Of a DNA stretch of 64,000 nucleotides, positions 10,684 through 22,435 are shown piece after piece. Every line of letters begins with the position of its first letter. Position 1 is the first letter of the stretch. Both the position numbers and the translations under genes were made by a program. Source of the DNA: Emergomyces orientalis (lineage: Eukaryota; Ascomycota; Eurotiomycetes; Onygenales; Ajellomycetaceae); contig MOWL01000030.1 of NCBI GenBank assembly GCA_002110485.1, positions 1-64,000 of the forward strand, written 5' to 3'. The notes beneath the pieces are model-generated. The model saw only the letters and a program-made list of their open reading frames with translations, had not been told where the DNA came from and ran no database searches.

Positions 10684-13600
10684 TCATTTTACAATACAAT
10701 GTGCATAAGTCAAACAAGGTTATGGGACCTCTTTTGGCAAAGCCCGAAACGGCATTAAACTATGATGTGATTGCAATACAAGAGCCCTGGATACAAAAAC
10801 ACTCTAAAACAGGCACACACTGTCCAGCCAACTGTGGATTCTGGCAAGCAGGCATGAAGCAGAAGGACATGAAGGTGTGCTTTCTAATTAACAAGAGAAT
10901 TGCAGTCAAGATCTGAAGAGTGAGCACAATATCCACTCATATACTGGTACTTACTCTGTTGACAGAGAGTGGGCCTATCAATATCATCAACATGTACGCG
11001 TCACCACCAGGAAGCTACACAATCATGCCACCAGACTCACCCATTCATCAGCTCCAAGCGGTGGTTGAAGAAGCGGATAGAATGCTAGAAGCGCGAATAA
11101 ACCAGGAAAATGCGCATCAAGCAACAACTGAGAGTGCAGAGGGAGCATCAGGCGCGCAGGAAACTCAAATAAACACGTATCAAGCAGATGTTATAGTGAT
11201 TGGAGACTTTAATGTACATCACACTCTCTGGGGAGGTAGCAGGGTCAGAGAAAACTTTGCCATGGCCTGGGAACTCAATGCTCAAATCAGTGTCTTGAAT
11301 CTACATCTAGCAACTCCAGAAGGCACGATCACCTGGCAAGATAGAGAAAGTCAGGGCACCACAGTGAATCTAATCTTTTTGTCTGCTGGTCTACACAGTC
11401 AAATGATCAGCTGCAAGCTAGAACATGAAGCAAATATGGCATCAGATCACATGCCAATTGCAACTACTCTTGAGCTAAAAGCATTATATAGCAGCAGAAA
11501 AAGACGCACTTGGCATCACTCCTGCCTGGAACAGATAGCGCAGGACTGCCAGACACTGAGAAGCCCAGGGGCACTGACTTCAAAAGATCAGATAAACAGC
11601 TATGCAAGATATCTTGTCAAATTTGTGGAAGATCTAGCAGCAAAACATGCCAAAGTCTCAAACTACAGTCAACACAGCTGGTCATGGTGGTCCCCTCGAG
11701 TAGCAGAGACAGTCAATCAATATAAAAAAGCCAAGAAAGACAGAAACATCTCTGCAGCAGATATAATTAAAGCTCGAGCCCTGAGAAACAGAGAGGTTAA
11801 ACTGGCTAAAACAAACAGTTTCAGAGAACTAATGCACAGCACAGAGTCCAAGCCCAAGCTACTATGGAAGATGGCCAAATGGGGGTGTCAAAGCAGCAAT
11901 GAGCATGCACAACCTCCAAGAATTCCAGCATTAATAGTAGAAGGCAGAGAAAATCTACCACCAGTCAATTCCTTTGATGATAAAGCCAAGATTCTGAGAC
12001 AAAGGTTCTTCCCCCTGCCACTAGTCAGTGACAACAGGGACATGGAGGAGGCGGAACACCCACTGGAAACAACAGAGACAATAAGCATCACAGAGGAGAA
12101 AATGGCCGCGCTCATAGCACATCTACCAAGCAACAAAGCACCAGGTATCAATGGAGTCTCCAATGAATTTCTGAAAATGCTGGGACCAAGCTTCACAAAG
12201 GCTATGACAGAGCTCACACTGGCATGCTGGGAATGGGAACACTACCTGGAGATATTCAAGACCGCTCGAACAGTGGTACTGAAAAAACCAGGAAAAGGGG
12301 ATTATCAAAAGGCAGAGGCATGGAGGCCCATTGCTCTACTGGATACAATGGGAAAAATAATAGAATCAGCCACCGCGCAGGAACTCAGATGGCTAGCGGA
12401 AACACTCAATCTACTGCCATCTCAACAGATGGGTGCTAGGCGGGCCAGATCAACCGAAACAGCAGTATCACTACTGCTAGCACAAATTAGAACAGCATGG
12501 GAGGAGTCAGACACAGTGGTCACAGTTCTATCATTGGACATCTCAGAAGCTTATGATAGAGTGCTCAAAGACCGACTCACACACATTCTTCGCATGAAGG
12601 GCCTACCAAGACAGCTGACAGGGTGGATACACTCATTTATGTCAGATAGACGATCCACGCTCACATTTGAAGAACAGGAAACTGAGGCCTTCAATATTCC
12701 AGCTGGAATACCACAAGGATCACCTCTCTCCCCCATTCTCTTTCTATTTTACAATGAGGAACTGCTCCGGATATGCTCACCCTTGAATAGACCAGTGAGC
12801 TGCATAGGATTTGTGGATGATGTCAATATAATAGCATACGGGCCATCAACTGAAGCAAATTGCGCGCAGCTCACACGGGTGCACGCAGAATGTGAAGAAT
12901 GGGCAGGAAGACATGAAGCTATTTTTGCTCTGCAGAAGTATGAGTTGATGCACTTCACTAGAGCCCGAACTTGATTCAACTTGAATCACTCTCTGAGACT
13001 GCCTCAGCAAGTTATCAAGTCACAGAAGGTGATGAGAGTTCTAGGAGTATGGCTGGATTCCAAGCTTCAATGAAAAGGTCACATGGATGCTATAGCAGGA
13101 AAAATGAAGTCACAGATAAAGGCACTATCACAGACAACACAGGCCACCTGGGGAGTCCCCCTACATCAAGCTAGAACAATATACAACATGGTCATACGGC
13201 CAGCTATAGCTTACAGCGCACTGGCATGGCATCAACCGCGCATCAAGCGCGAAGGACGCATGCGCAATAAACAGCGCACAGAGGGCCTAATCAGAACACA
13301 GAATGAATGCCTGAGAATAGTAGCTGGAGCATACAGAGCAACACCAATATCCACACTGGAAGCAGAGACATACACACCACCCCTGGACATCTATCTTGAT
13401 GGAGTTGTGGCGCGCGCCACAAAACGACTGAAGGCCTCTGGAATGGCAACACAAATTGAAGAGGCATGCACAGCAGTGAGAGTCAAACTCAGGTGAAGAG
13501 ACACAGTGCACAGAAGACTCATTGAGAAGGTGATTCATCCAGACAGTCTGTCTGAAAATTGGGAGAAGCTTTGGGTGGAAAAGAGCAAGCAAGAGACTGC

Positions 13601-14135
13601 TCAAAGCACAAATTCAGCAGCAACACAGCACTTCTCACATGATGAATGGGTGCGAAAAGAAATCCTGAGTAGATGAAGAAAGTAATGAAGAGCTAGAGCA
13701 TTTTTCTGATGTGAACTCTTTGATTGATCCCCAGACAAAAGCATTCTGAAATGGCACAAGGGCCTAAGCAAGGCCAGAAGCTCGCTGATAATTCAACTAA
13801 GATCAGGGAAAACAGGGCTGGCAGCCTTTCTACATAAAAGACGAGTACCGGATTTCCCATCACCAGCATGTGAATGTGGCTATTCAAATGAAACAGTGAT
13901 GCATGTGATAGTTCACTGTGATAGATTCCAGCACAGTCGCGGGAGTCTGCTGCATGAGGGCAGAATCGACAAGAAATGGCTATTGAACACCAAAGAAGGG
14001 CTACACTGTCTAACAAAATGGTGAATCAAGCAGGGAATTCTACCACAGTTCTCACTGACAAAGACACTGAGTGTCTATCAGACAGAGGAGCAGCAATCTA
14101 TCACATCTCAATCAAGCATACGCAGACCTCAATAA
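10668..14135 (+). CDS. LINE C ORF2, endonuclease and reverse transcriptase (open apart from one TAA if TGA = Trp)
   Basis: The frame starts at ATG 10668 with an exonuclease-endonuclease-phosphatase domain (Q-Y-N-V-H, then I-G-D-F-N-V-H-H near 11205 and S-D-H-M-P near 11450). The reverse transcriptase follows, with A-Y-D-R near 12550, P-Q-G-S-P-L-S-P near 12715 and the catalytic F-V-D-D near 12812. The end has a Cys/His cluster (C-E-C-G...H...C near 13870). It crosses nine TGA codons (10914, 12972, 13071, 13494, 13674, 13686, 13707, 13725, 14022) and one TAA (13683), and ends with TAA at 14133. At 10914 and 13071 related proteins are expected to have Trp. Roughly thirty other Trp codons are TGG. 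Under the standard code the longest intact part is 10920-12974. Confidence 0.6.
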
Positions 14136-14520
14136 ACACCATGCTGAAACCGCTGAAAGCGCGCTTACCACACAAAATCAGTGCTCATGGCACATCCCCA
14201 CGCTCATTTCATGCTAAAGACATGACTCTCTATGCTTCAGAGCGCAGTTGGTGTCTTTCACTCACTCACTCACACGCGGGCGCATTTTCAAAAATGCTCA
14301 GTGTAATTTTCTTTATTTTTAATTTTTCTTTTCTCATCCCATTCTCTTCTCTTCTTGAGGACAGCAGTTGCTGGTCCCCGGTAGCCCGAAGCCTCACAGA
14401 AACTGTTGCATACATTTATTAGTGCATGAGATTTTTAATCCAGCAGTAAGCTCTCTTATTGCATGGTTTTCCTTGTTAGATAAAATAGATAGTTTCCCAC
14501 ATATCCCTGAGATTAAGTGG
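14136..14520 (+). other. LINE C 3' UTR and junction with LINE B-1
   Basis: Non-coding sequence after the ORF2 stop. It has a pyrimidine-rich stretch near 14310-14350 and no recognised poly(A) tail before the AT-rich tail of the neighbouring minus-strand LINE. The exact border of the two elements cannot be fixed. Confidence 0.5.
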
Positions 14521-16890
14521 TGTATAATATAATAATAAAATAATAACTCATGACATGAATACAAAGGAAATAAAAGACAGACTCTAACACAAAAGAAATA
14601 GTGAGATATTATATAATATCTAGCAGTTTTTATAAAGAATATTTCAGATTCTCATTCATTTATATTTTCATCTTTGAAATAGAATTGATTTCTAGTAGCT
14701 ATTTGAGTTTCATTGAGAAAATCAATTAAATATTGACTGCCTATTTCAGTTGAAAATAGTAGTTTCATATTCATTTCTCTCAGCTTATATTTATATCTCA
14801 GTTCAGCTCTAAGTTCTTGATTTAATGAGCAATTCATTAAGATATGTTCTGGGTCTTCAAGAGAGTCACAATATTCACAATTTTCACTTTCAATATCAGA
14901 TATTCTTTTCAAATAAGATTTGAAATAGTCATGACCTAATTTCAATTGAATGATTGAGGAGAAAAGCTTCTTCTTGCACTTAATAGAGCATGATTTCCAT
15001 TTAGGTTTAGTTTCAAATCTAAGATAGTGAGGACTTTTTCTTTGTTTTTCTCATATTTTATGCCATTTTTCTAAGCAATTCTCTTTTATCTTTCTTTTAA
15101 TAAAAGACCATGAAACTATTTTTGAACTTGCAATATTTAGTTCTGTTCCTTTCTTTGCTGCTTCATCAGCAAGCTCATTTCCATGTATATTTATATGAGC
15201 AGGAACCCAGCTCAGATATATCTTTGTCTTATATTTTAATTGAATTCTTTTGCATATCTTTAGAATTACTTCTATATTCATTTGACCATTATGAATTTCA
15301 TTCTTTTGAATTCTTTTCAAAGCTGCTTGACTATCTGAAAAAATCCATGCTTCTTTCATATCTTTTCTTTTTGAAGCTTTTATTTCTATCAGTTTAAAAG
15401 CTTTCATAATAGCATATAATTCAGCATCAAATACTTCACATTCATTTCCAATATTCCATGAATCTGATGTATATTTGTAATTATCTTCTGTATATGCTAT
15501 TCCAGCTCCTAGGCCTTTATTTTCATTCATTGAATCATCTGAATAGATTAGAATTGACTTTTTAAAATCAATTTTCTCTATTATTCTTTTATGATTCTCA
15601 GCTTCTTCTGGTTTTGATAATGCACTTATTTCAATTGAAATCATTGAGTCTAGTTTTTCTTTTCATGAATATAGCTTTTCATGTTCAATCTTTTCAATAT
15701 TTAATGAGGAGAACTCATCTTTAATCATTGAGCATACTCTATATAGTTGAGAAAGAATTTTTTTTCTATTTCTCTCATTTTCTTGATTTTCTTGACTTTC
15801 ATTTCAATCTAGATATCTATTCCAATCTAAGTCATTTCCAGATTGAATTGGAGGATAAGATGTAGATATTCTTTTTCTAATTGAATGAATATCTGGCATT
15901 TTCATGATTCTCAGTGCATAATTCTTGCATATCTTCTCAAATCTTATTTCAGGAGGTGATATAGAAGCTTCTATTTCCATAGCTCTACATAGAGAGGTTT
16001 TGAAAGCTCCCAGAATTCTTCTTAAAGCTGTATTCTGCAATTTTTGAAACTTATCTATGAAGTGTTTCTGGTTCTTCCACCATATCTGAACACCATAATC
16101 AGAAATAGATGCTATACATGCAATATATAGCTGTCTCATAGCTTGAAATGATAAACCCCTTGCAGTATTAGAAAGTTGTATTATACTATTTAAAACTCTT
16201 TCAGCTTGAGCCATTCTTTTTTGAATATGAGATTTAAAATTGAGTTTTGAATCCAGTCAGATTTCTAGCCATCTTACAACTGATTTAGGCTTTATTTCTT
16301 AAAGTGAATTAATTCAGTTTTTTTCATATTAAATTGAATTAGATTTAAATCTTCTCTATTAAATATCTCTTGTGCAGCTTTTTCAATATTTTCACAATTT
16401 TCTTTTATTGTTATTATTATTATTATTCTTCAATTATAGATATATATGCAGTCAGAGACTATGATATCTACCTGAGACTCAAAGAGTCTCAGGATTTTTC
16501 TAACTTTAACACTAATTACTATACATTTTTTCTTCAAACAAATAGCACTTGCAATACTTGAATTCCAGCCCAGAATAGTCAGCAAATTGATTTTTCTTTT
16601 TTTTATTTATTTATTTATAAATATCTTTGAAGATTATTTATATTCTCTTTTTTTCATATAATTTTTCATTTATTGTTCTTGAGCTGAAAACCAGATCTAT
16701 ATCATCTACATAGCTAGAAGATCTCACTATCTCCATTTCTCTATCTTTGAATAGATTTTTTGTATATATAGCAAATAGAATTGGTGAGACTGAAGACTCC
16801 TGAGGAACTTCTATTTCAATTTCAGTAATATCTTGCTTTAATGAGTCAAAAAGTAGTTGAATATATCTTTTTGACATAAAACATATAACC
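14521..16890 (-). mobile_element. LINE subfamily B, longest copy (B-1)
   Basis: Reading on the minus strand: an RT fragment with V-P-Q-x-S-S-V-S-P and the catalytic Y-V-D-D (near 16810-16715), then after a nested insertion (16413-16668) the thumb region with R-Q-L-Y-I-A-C and I-W-W-K-N-Q, the RNase H domain, a Cys-rich tail and a shortened 3' UTR at about 14525. The longest standard-code frames are 15804-16214 and 15051-15644. TGA replaces an expected Trp at several places, for example 15051 and in the W-L-x-x-[W]-L-D-S-K-L motif near 16250. It is inserted in Gypsy-2. The border near 16890 is approximate. Confidence 0.8.
16413..16668 (-). mobile_element. Short nested LINE B 3' end inside LINE B-1
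   Basis: An (AAT)n tail (reversed) at 16413-16430 is followed by about 240 bases matching the B 3' UTR at 8680-8910 in reverse. It splits the B-1 RT frame between the motifs S-S-R-T-I and K-E-N-C. The nine bases TTTATTGTT occur on both sides (16404-16412 and 16669-16677) as a target-site duplication. Confidence 0.85.
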
Positions 16891-18665
16891 CACTTTACAC
16901 CTGTATCACAGTCAGAGTTGAATGTTATTAACAAGAGTGTGCTGATGAACATCTTCTTCATACATATGAAGGCAGTGTCAGTGTCTGCTGACCAGTGAAA
17001 CACTGAATCCTTTCTAGTTAATTCAGTGAGTGGTCGGGCGATATCTGAGAAGTTTCATATGAATCATCAGTAGAAGTTGACAAATCTGATAAAGCTACAC
17101 ATGTCTTTCACAGTTCATGAAGTCTCTCATTCAAGAATGACAGAGATCTTCTCAGAATTCATTTGAATATCTTTGTCAGCTTCTATGATGAAATCTAGAT
17201 ATTTCATAGTCTTGACTTCAAAATCACATTTGTCAATGTCTATCAGTAAGCCTGCTTCTTGAAGTTATTGTAGAATCTTTTGTATGTGTTCTTGATGTTA
17301 TCTTTGAGAACTGTCAGTGAAGATGAGAATATCATTCAAATAGACAGACATGAATTTGTCAAGAAAGTCTTGTAATGCTCAATTGATGTACTTCTGAAAT
17401 GTACTTGGGGTGTTAGCTAGTTCAAAGAGTGTGACTACCCATTCAAAGAGGCTGTATCATATTCAAAATGCTGTTAATCACTTGTCATCTTCTGCAATGC
17501 AGATCTTGTGGAAGACAGCAACAATGTTCAATTTCATGAACCATTGAGTGTGTCTGATACAAGTGAGAGTTTCATTGATAAGTGATAGTGAGTAATAATC
17601 TTTCTTCATAAGACAGTTCAATTCTCAGTAGTCTACACAGAATTGAAGTCCCCCGCCTGGTTTCTTTGCAAAGAGGATTGGGGCTGTGGCAGATGAGTTA
17701 ATATCTGTCAAGCTAGCAGAGTATATTGCTACACAGTCCTGCTGTCTGTGATTTTGTTGGGAGTTCTTTCAGAGAAGTTCATAAGCATTAGCAGAAATTT
17801 GTGTAAAATTCATGATATTATAAACATTTTTTTTGTGCATGCAGTTATTATTAGAGAAAATGAGGCTTCTGTTTCATGTGTTCAGTAAGACATCTTCCTC
17901 GGATAGCCAGGCGAGTTCTAGCATGAAATTGTAGTCAAGATTATCAACTTTGTATGCATAAGTATTCTTGTGTTGATGTCCTTCAACATCTATGTCTAGT
18001 TTCATCATATAATGGGTGCAGACATCTCTAGGGCCGTCAAACCCTGCAAGAAGGCACGGTTTCAGTAAGAAGATACACTGAAGATTACAGAGTCTTACAA
18101 CTGAAGATTTAATTATTGCATAATGACATATACTGCTGTCTACCATGGCATTCATATTATATATGCTATTTACCACAGTAGATACAAGAATTGTGTTCAT
18201 TGTCATCTTTTCTTCAAATTGTTGTTATCTGATCTCTTTGAGCTTCTGTTTATGAGTTTTCACAGAAGCTAGTCTTTTCTCTGCTTGAATTCTCTGGTTG
18301 AAGTGTCTTCATAGCTGTTGTCCGAATCTTCTTCCACTACGGCGTGGTTGGCACGGATTGCTGGCAACAGTCTATTCATTGTGCGAGAGGGGAGGTAAGC
18401 AGAGCAGCAGTCAGAGACAATGTGACCTGATTAGTTGCAGTTGATGCAAACCCCTCATTGATGTCAGTCAGCTGTGTCTTCAGAAGCAATCTCTGGGACT
18501 CAGAAGCCTGTTTAGACTGCAGAGACTCTTGCTTGTGTGTAAGCATTGAAGTCTACTCAGTTCATGACATTCATGTTGTTCTTTGAAGCGGGCATGTTGG
18601 CAACAGGGGTGTAATGTTTCCTGCCACCAGCTTGTATGCTTTTGAGCTTGATAAGACAGTCATCT

Positions 18666-18678
18666 AAGATTCAAAGTT
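18666..18678 (+). repeat. Left target-site duplication of LINE A-1
   Basis: AAGATTCAAAGTT here is repeated exactly at 20801-20813, bracketing the poly(A)-tailed LINE. Confidence 0.9.
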
Positions 18679-20800
18679 ACATTGATGATATTGCATTATT
18701 ATGTCATTCAAAAACAATAAAAGAAAACTGTTTATTAATTGAAAATGCAGCAAGAGAAATCATTCAAAAAGGAAATGAAAATTATATTCAGTTTGATATG
18801 AATAAAACTGAATTGATTCACTTTTTTTCTAAGTCAAATGAGAAAAATGAACACATAGTCTTGCTAAATGAACAAATTAATTCAAAAGAATCAGTTAGAT
18901 GGCTAGGATTTTGACTAGACTCAAAACTGAAGTTTAATTATCATATTCAAAAGAAACTTGCTCAGGCAGAGAGTAATCTTAATAACATTTTAAGATTATC
19001 AAATACAGAAAGAGAACTATCTTTTCAAGCAATGAGACAACTTTATATTGCCTGCATTTCCTCAATCTCAGACTATGGAGCACAAATATGGTGGAAAAAT
19101 CAGAAAAACTTTCTAAATAAATATGAAAGTCTGCAAAATAAAGCTTTAAGAAGAATGCTGGAAGCATTTAAAATCATCTCTATAAAAGCTATGGAAATTG
19201 AAGCCTCAATTCCTTCTTCTAAAATAAGGCTAGACAAGCTGTGCAGAAATTATTCAGTGAGAATAATTAAATTAAATTAAAATCATATAATTAGAAAAAG
19301 AGTTTCACCCACATTTCCTCCCATGAACACAGGCACTGATTTGAACTGGAGTAAATATTTAGATTGAAATGAAACCAGTCTAAATTCTGTAAAAAAGATT
19401 CCAACTCAGTTATATAGAGTTTGTTCAATGATCAAAGACGAACTTTCTCATTTAAATGTGGAAGAATTAGATTTTGAACAACTATATTCATGGAAAAAGT
19501 CTCTGAATTCATTGATTGATATAGATATTAGTGAATTATCTAAAGAAAATGAGCAAGAAAGACATTTAAAGCAGCTTGAAATTATAAATAATGCTCTGAT
19601 TATCTATACTGATGGATCAAAAAATGATACTTCAAATAATCTGGGAGCTGACATAGCATATACAAGAAACAAAGATATATACTTCACCAATTCATGAAAT
19701 CTGGGTCAAGAAATGGAAGTATTTGATGCAGAAGTATATGCAATAATGCAAGCATTTAAAATGACAATGAGTCAATTGACAAGAAATTCAGATATCAATG
19801 AGATATGAATTTATTTAGACAGTCAAGCAGCTTTGAAAAGATTTCAAAAAAACAAGATTCAAGAAAATCAAATACATATTGAAACTGTATATCAATTGAT
19901 TAAAAGAATAAGAAAATTAAAAGATATACAAATTCATTTGCACTGGGTCCCAGCTCATATGAATATAAAAGGAAATGAACTAGCTGATGAAGCTGCAAAA
20001 AAGAGCACAGAAATTGAGTTAGTGAAAAAACAGAAAATATCTTGAACATTTATAAAAAGAAAAGTAAAAGAGAAATGCTTAAAAGATTGAAATTTAAATT
20101 GAGAAACTCAAAAATAAAAACTAAGTATCAAATACTTGATTTTTGAAATAAAACCAAAGTGGAAAGCATGCTCTATTAAATGCAAAAAGAAAATCTTTTC
20201 TTCAATAATTCAATTGAAGCTTGATCATGGATACTTTGGCTCCTATTTTAAGAAATTTGGAATTGAGAGACCTCAAAACTGTGATATATGTGATTGTTTA
20301 GAAGATTCAGAACATTTATTGATAAATTGCTTAAAAAACTCTGTTATTAGAAATGATTTGAAAAGAAAATATGATATAGATCAAATAAATATGAAATTTC
20401 TGTTTCAAACTGAAACAGATATCAAATATTTAATAAATTATATCATAGAAACAGATATTGCAACAAGAAAAAAACAACAACTAGATATATAATAAATATG
20501 ATTTAAATCAATTTATTATAAACATTCTTTGAGAAATTTTCTATGTTAGTTCATTCTTTTAATTTTCTTTGTATTATCTTCAACTTTGAGTTTATTTTTA
20601 AAAAAATGTCTTAGTATTAAATTGTATCATCTTTTATTTTTGAATGTGTCTCTTATTCTGGGCTGGAATTACTGTAATGGCAAGTGACAAGAAGTTACAT
20701 GTATTTAGATATAGTTTACATGATAAATTCTAGTAATACTAGGTGGGCATCATAATCACTGATTGCATATGCCTTAATGGAAGAAAAAAAAAAAAAAAAA
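18679..20800 (+). mobile_element. LINE subfamily A, copy A-1 with target-site duplication
   Basis: The copy begins inside the RT catalytic motif (Y-I-D-D), so it is 5'-truncated. It runs through thumb, RNase H (standard-code frames 19428-19697 and 19833-20045) and a Cys-rich end (20136-20492) to a 3' UTR and an A tract at 20784-20800. The 13 bases AAGATTCAAAGTT occur just before (18666-18678) and after (20801-20813). It lies in Gypsy-2, so it is younger. In-frame TGA occurs where copies of A or B have TGG, and one TAA (about 20116) stands where copy A-2 has CAA. Confidence 0.9.
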
Positions 20801-20813
20801 AAGATTCAAAGTT
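20801..20813 (+). repeat. Right target-site duplication of LINE A-1
   Basis: This is the exact second copy of the 13 bases at 18666-18678. The first bases may also be counted in the A tract, so the true length is 12 or 13. Confidence 0.9.
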
Positions 20814-21776
20814 GTATACAAAAAGCTTCATACATCAGAGCTTCTTCAACACTAACTAGAGCTTGTAGTATTTCAAATGCTAGAGCTTTCTTTAGTATAC
20901 TGATCTTCATTCAGTTCTCTCATTGTTGACCACCTGCTTCTAGGATCTTGGTGTCAAAGTCAGAGATAAATGTTGTGAGAAAGGTATTTCTTTGACAGAC
21001 ACTCTGCAGCCAGTCTAATACTTTCTGTTGCACAGTGGTATCTTTGAATAGAACATCAAGATGTTTAATAATATTGTCTGAAGTATATAGTGCTGATTCA
21101 CATGTCTTCATTCAGAGATGGAACTTTTGCTTAGCATAATCTTTCAGTTGACTGTTGATATATCAATCTTGATTGATTAACAAGCTGATGATATCTTCAT
21201 CTATGTTTAGTTTCATGAGCATATCTGGTCTCCATGATGGATAGAGAGTGAGGTCAGAAGTATTAAAATACACAAGAGTACTGAGGTGCTTCTTCAGTGA
21301 TCATGCTGTGTGTGAAGGGTTTATTATTGACTCAGTCAGTGTCAGAACTGTAGTTTCAACAGAGATTTCTCATTGAATTAACAAGCATTGAATTTCTTCA
21401 TACTGATGTTGCTGTTGTTGATGACTAGCGTGCATATCAGTCATCTGTTGCTGCTGCAGCTTCAACATTGTTTGAAGCCATGACAGCACCTTGGCGAAGT
21501 TCGCCATTGAGGGTTCACCTGTGTTGTCGGCAGACATGATTGCTTCAGATGTCAGGACTAGAGGTTCCATCTCTGTGTTAAGGAATTTGTTGGGTTTGAA
21601 GAAAGTGTATTTATACAAAAACTTCATATGTCTGGAGTATCAGAACTCTTGAGTCTTTTGCTGATATGTCTCTTTCATGAGATCTAGTTGCAGAGTCAAG
21701 ACAATTAATAAGCAAGCTTCTTCTATCTAGTAGAGATCTGATGACTGCTAGCTAGTTGTTTTCTTTATTTTTTACA

Positions 21777-22130
21777 TGTTGTTACATGTTCAGATAATTG
21801 AATAATCATTTCTCATAAGAATACAATGAACATTTTCTAAGTGTAATGAGTCTACACTGAAGAGTTCAGCACTAATATAGATCTTATATAACAAAATAGA
21901 AAATGTTAAGGAAAGAAGAGAAAAGGAAGAGAAATTCATCAGAGACAGAGATTTATACATGTACACAGTGGAGCTCTGAGTGAAGCTCTGGGCAGAAGAA
22001 TAGAAGCTCTGATAAGAGGGTTAGTTCAGGAATCGGAGCTTTCAGAGCGGAGAAACCATGGAGTGTACGCTTTCAGAGGCGTAGCGGGGGCGTAGCGGAA
22101 TGGTCTATTAATCGGGCGTAGCCCGTCACA
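21777..22130 (-). repeat. LTR of Gypsy-2
   Basis: On the minus strand it starts TGTGACGGGCTACGCCCG at 22130 and ends in CA near 21777, about 354 bases. It lies next to the gag remnant as a 5' LTR would. The five bases just outside are CTGCA. The partner LTR is not in the window, so the inner end is inferred from the TG...CA rule only. Confidence 0.6.
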
Positions 22131-22435
22131 CTGCATGACTTTCACTGCAGTTGCTGCACTTTGGTCTGCTATCTTTCAGTATCTCTGGGCAGATCTTATC
22201 TTCATGTTCTTTTTGTGTGCAATGACTGCAGGTTTCCTCTCTTCTGCAGAAGTAAGCTATGTGTTCATATTGCTGACATTTGTAATATCAGATTACTCTG
22301 GCTTCTCTATGAAATATCTTCATCATGCAGTATTCATTTTCTAGAATGAGTTCATTGTCTACCAGTGTGTTGACCTGGTGTGATGCAGCAACATTGATGA
22401 CTATGCTTTCATGCAGTTTCTGCTGTCTAACTGTT
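22131..22435 (-). pseudogene. LINE C ORF1 fragment, mutated
   Basis: The minus strand reads the region of ORF1 from S-I-V-I-N-V-A-A to the zinc knuckles C-Y... and C-S-N-C, clearly homologous to 10070-10350. Relative to that copy it has many G-to-A and C-to-T changes, including CGA to TGA before the first knuckle and GGA to GAA. Gypsy-2 is inserted at its left end, and a possible LTR adjoins its right end. Confidence 0.8.

Larger units (their letters stand above)
9200..14500 (+). mobile_element. LINE C, near full-length Tad/L1-type non-LTR retrotransposon
   Basis: A gag-like ORF1 with three CCHC knuckles is followed by an ORF2 with an endonuclease, reverse transcriptase and Cys/His C-terminal region. 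This is the layout of fungal Tad-type LINEs. The 5' limit is not sharp and is set near 9200. The 3' UTR runs from 14136 to about 14500 and ends in sequence that merges with the tail of LINE B-1. The GC content is much closer to normal genes than that of subfamilies A and B, and many CGA codons remain, so it is less decayed. A second, more mutated fragment of its ORF1 lies at 22131-22435. Confidence 0.8.
16890..22130 (-). mobile_element. Ty3/Gypsy element 2, minus strand, heavily decayed and interrupted
   Basis: From right to left: an LTR (about 21777-22130), gag remnants (21370-21627, 20920-21111), a knuckle and protease region (about 17870-18640), and reverse transcriptase into the start of RNase H (about 16900-17720). 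The RT retains recognisable Gypsy blocks such as F-A-K-K-P-G-G-G, Y-L-N-D-I-L-I (catalytic YxDD altered to Y-L-N-D) and A-R-P-L-T-E-L-T. Many stops are TGA at expected Arg (CGA) or Trp sites, with a few TAA, the pattern of C-to-T and G-to-A decay. LINE B-1 cuts it at about 16890 and LINE A-1 at 18679. The left part with integrase and second LTR was not found. Confidence 0.85.

Noticed and set aside
9286..14135. Classical RIP as the full cause of TGA codons in LINE C
   Set aside because: RIP at CpA would give TAG from TGG and TAA/TAG from CAA/CAG. These are almost absent, and many CGA codons are intact. A different GG-to-GA bias is kept as a rival explanation.
16380..16440. (ATT)n run as an independent microsatellite
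   Set aside because: It is the reversed (AAT)n tail of the nested LINE B end, with a target-site duplication beside it.
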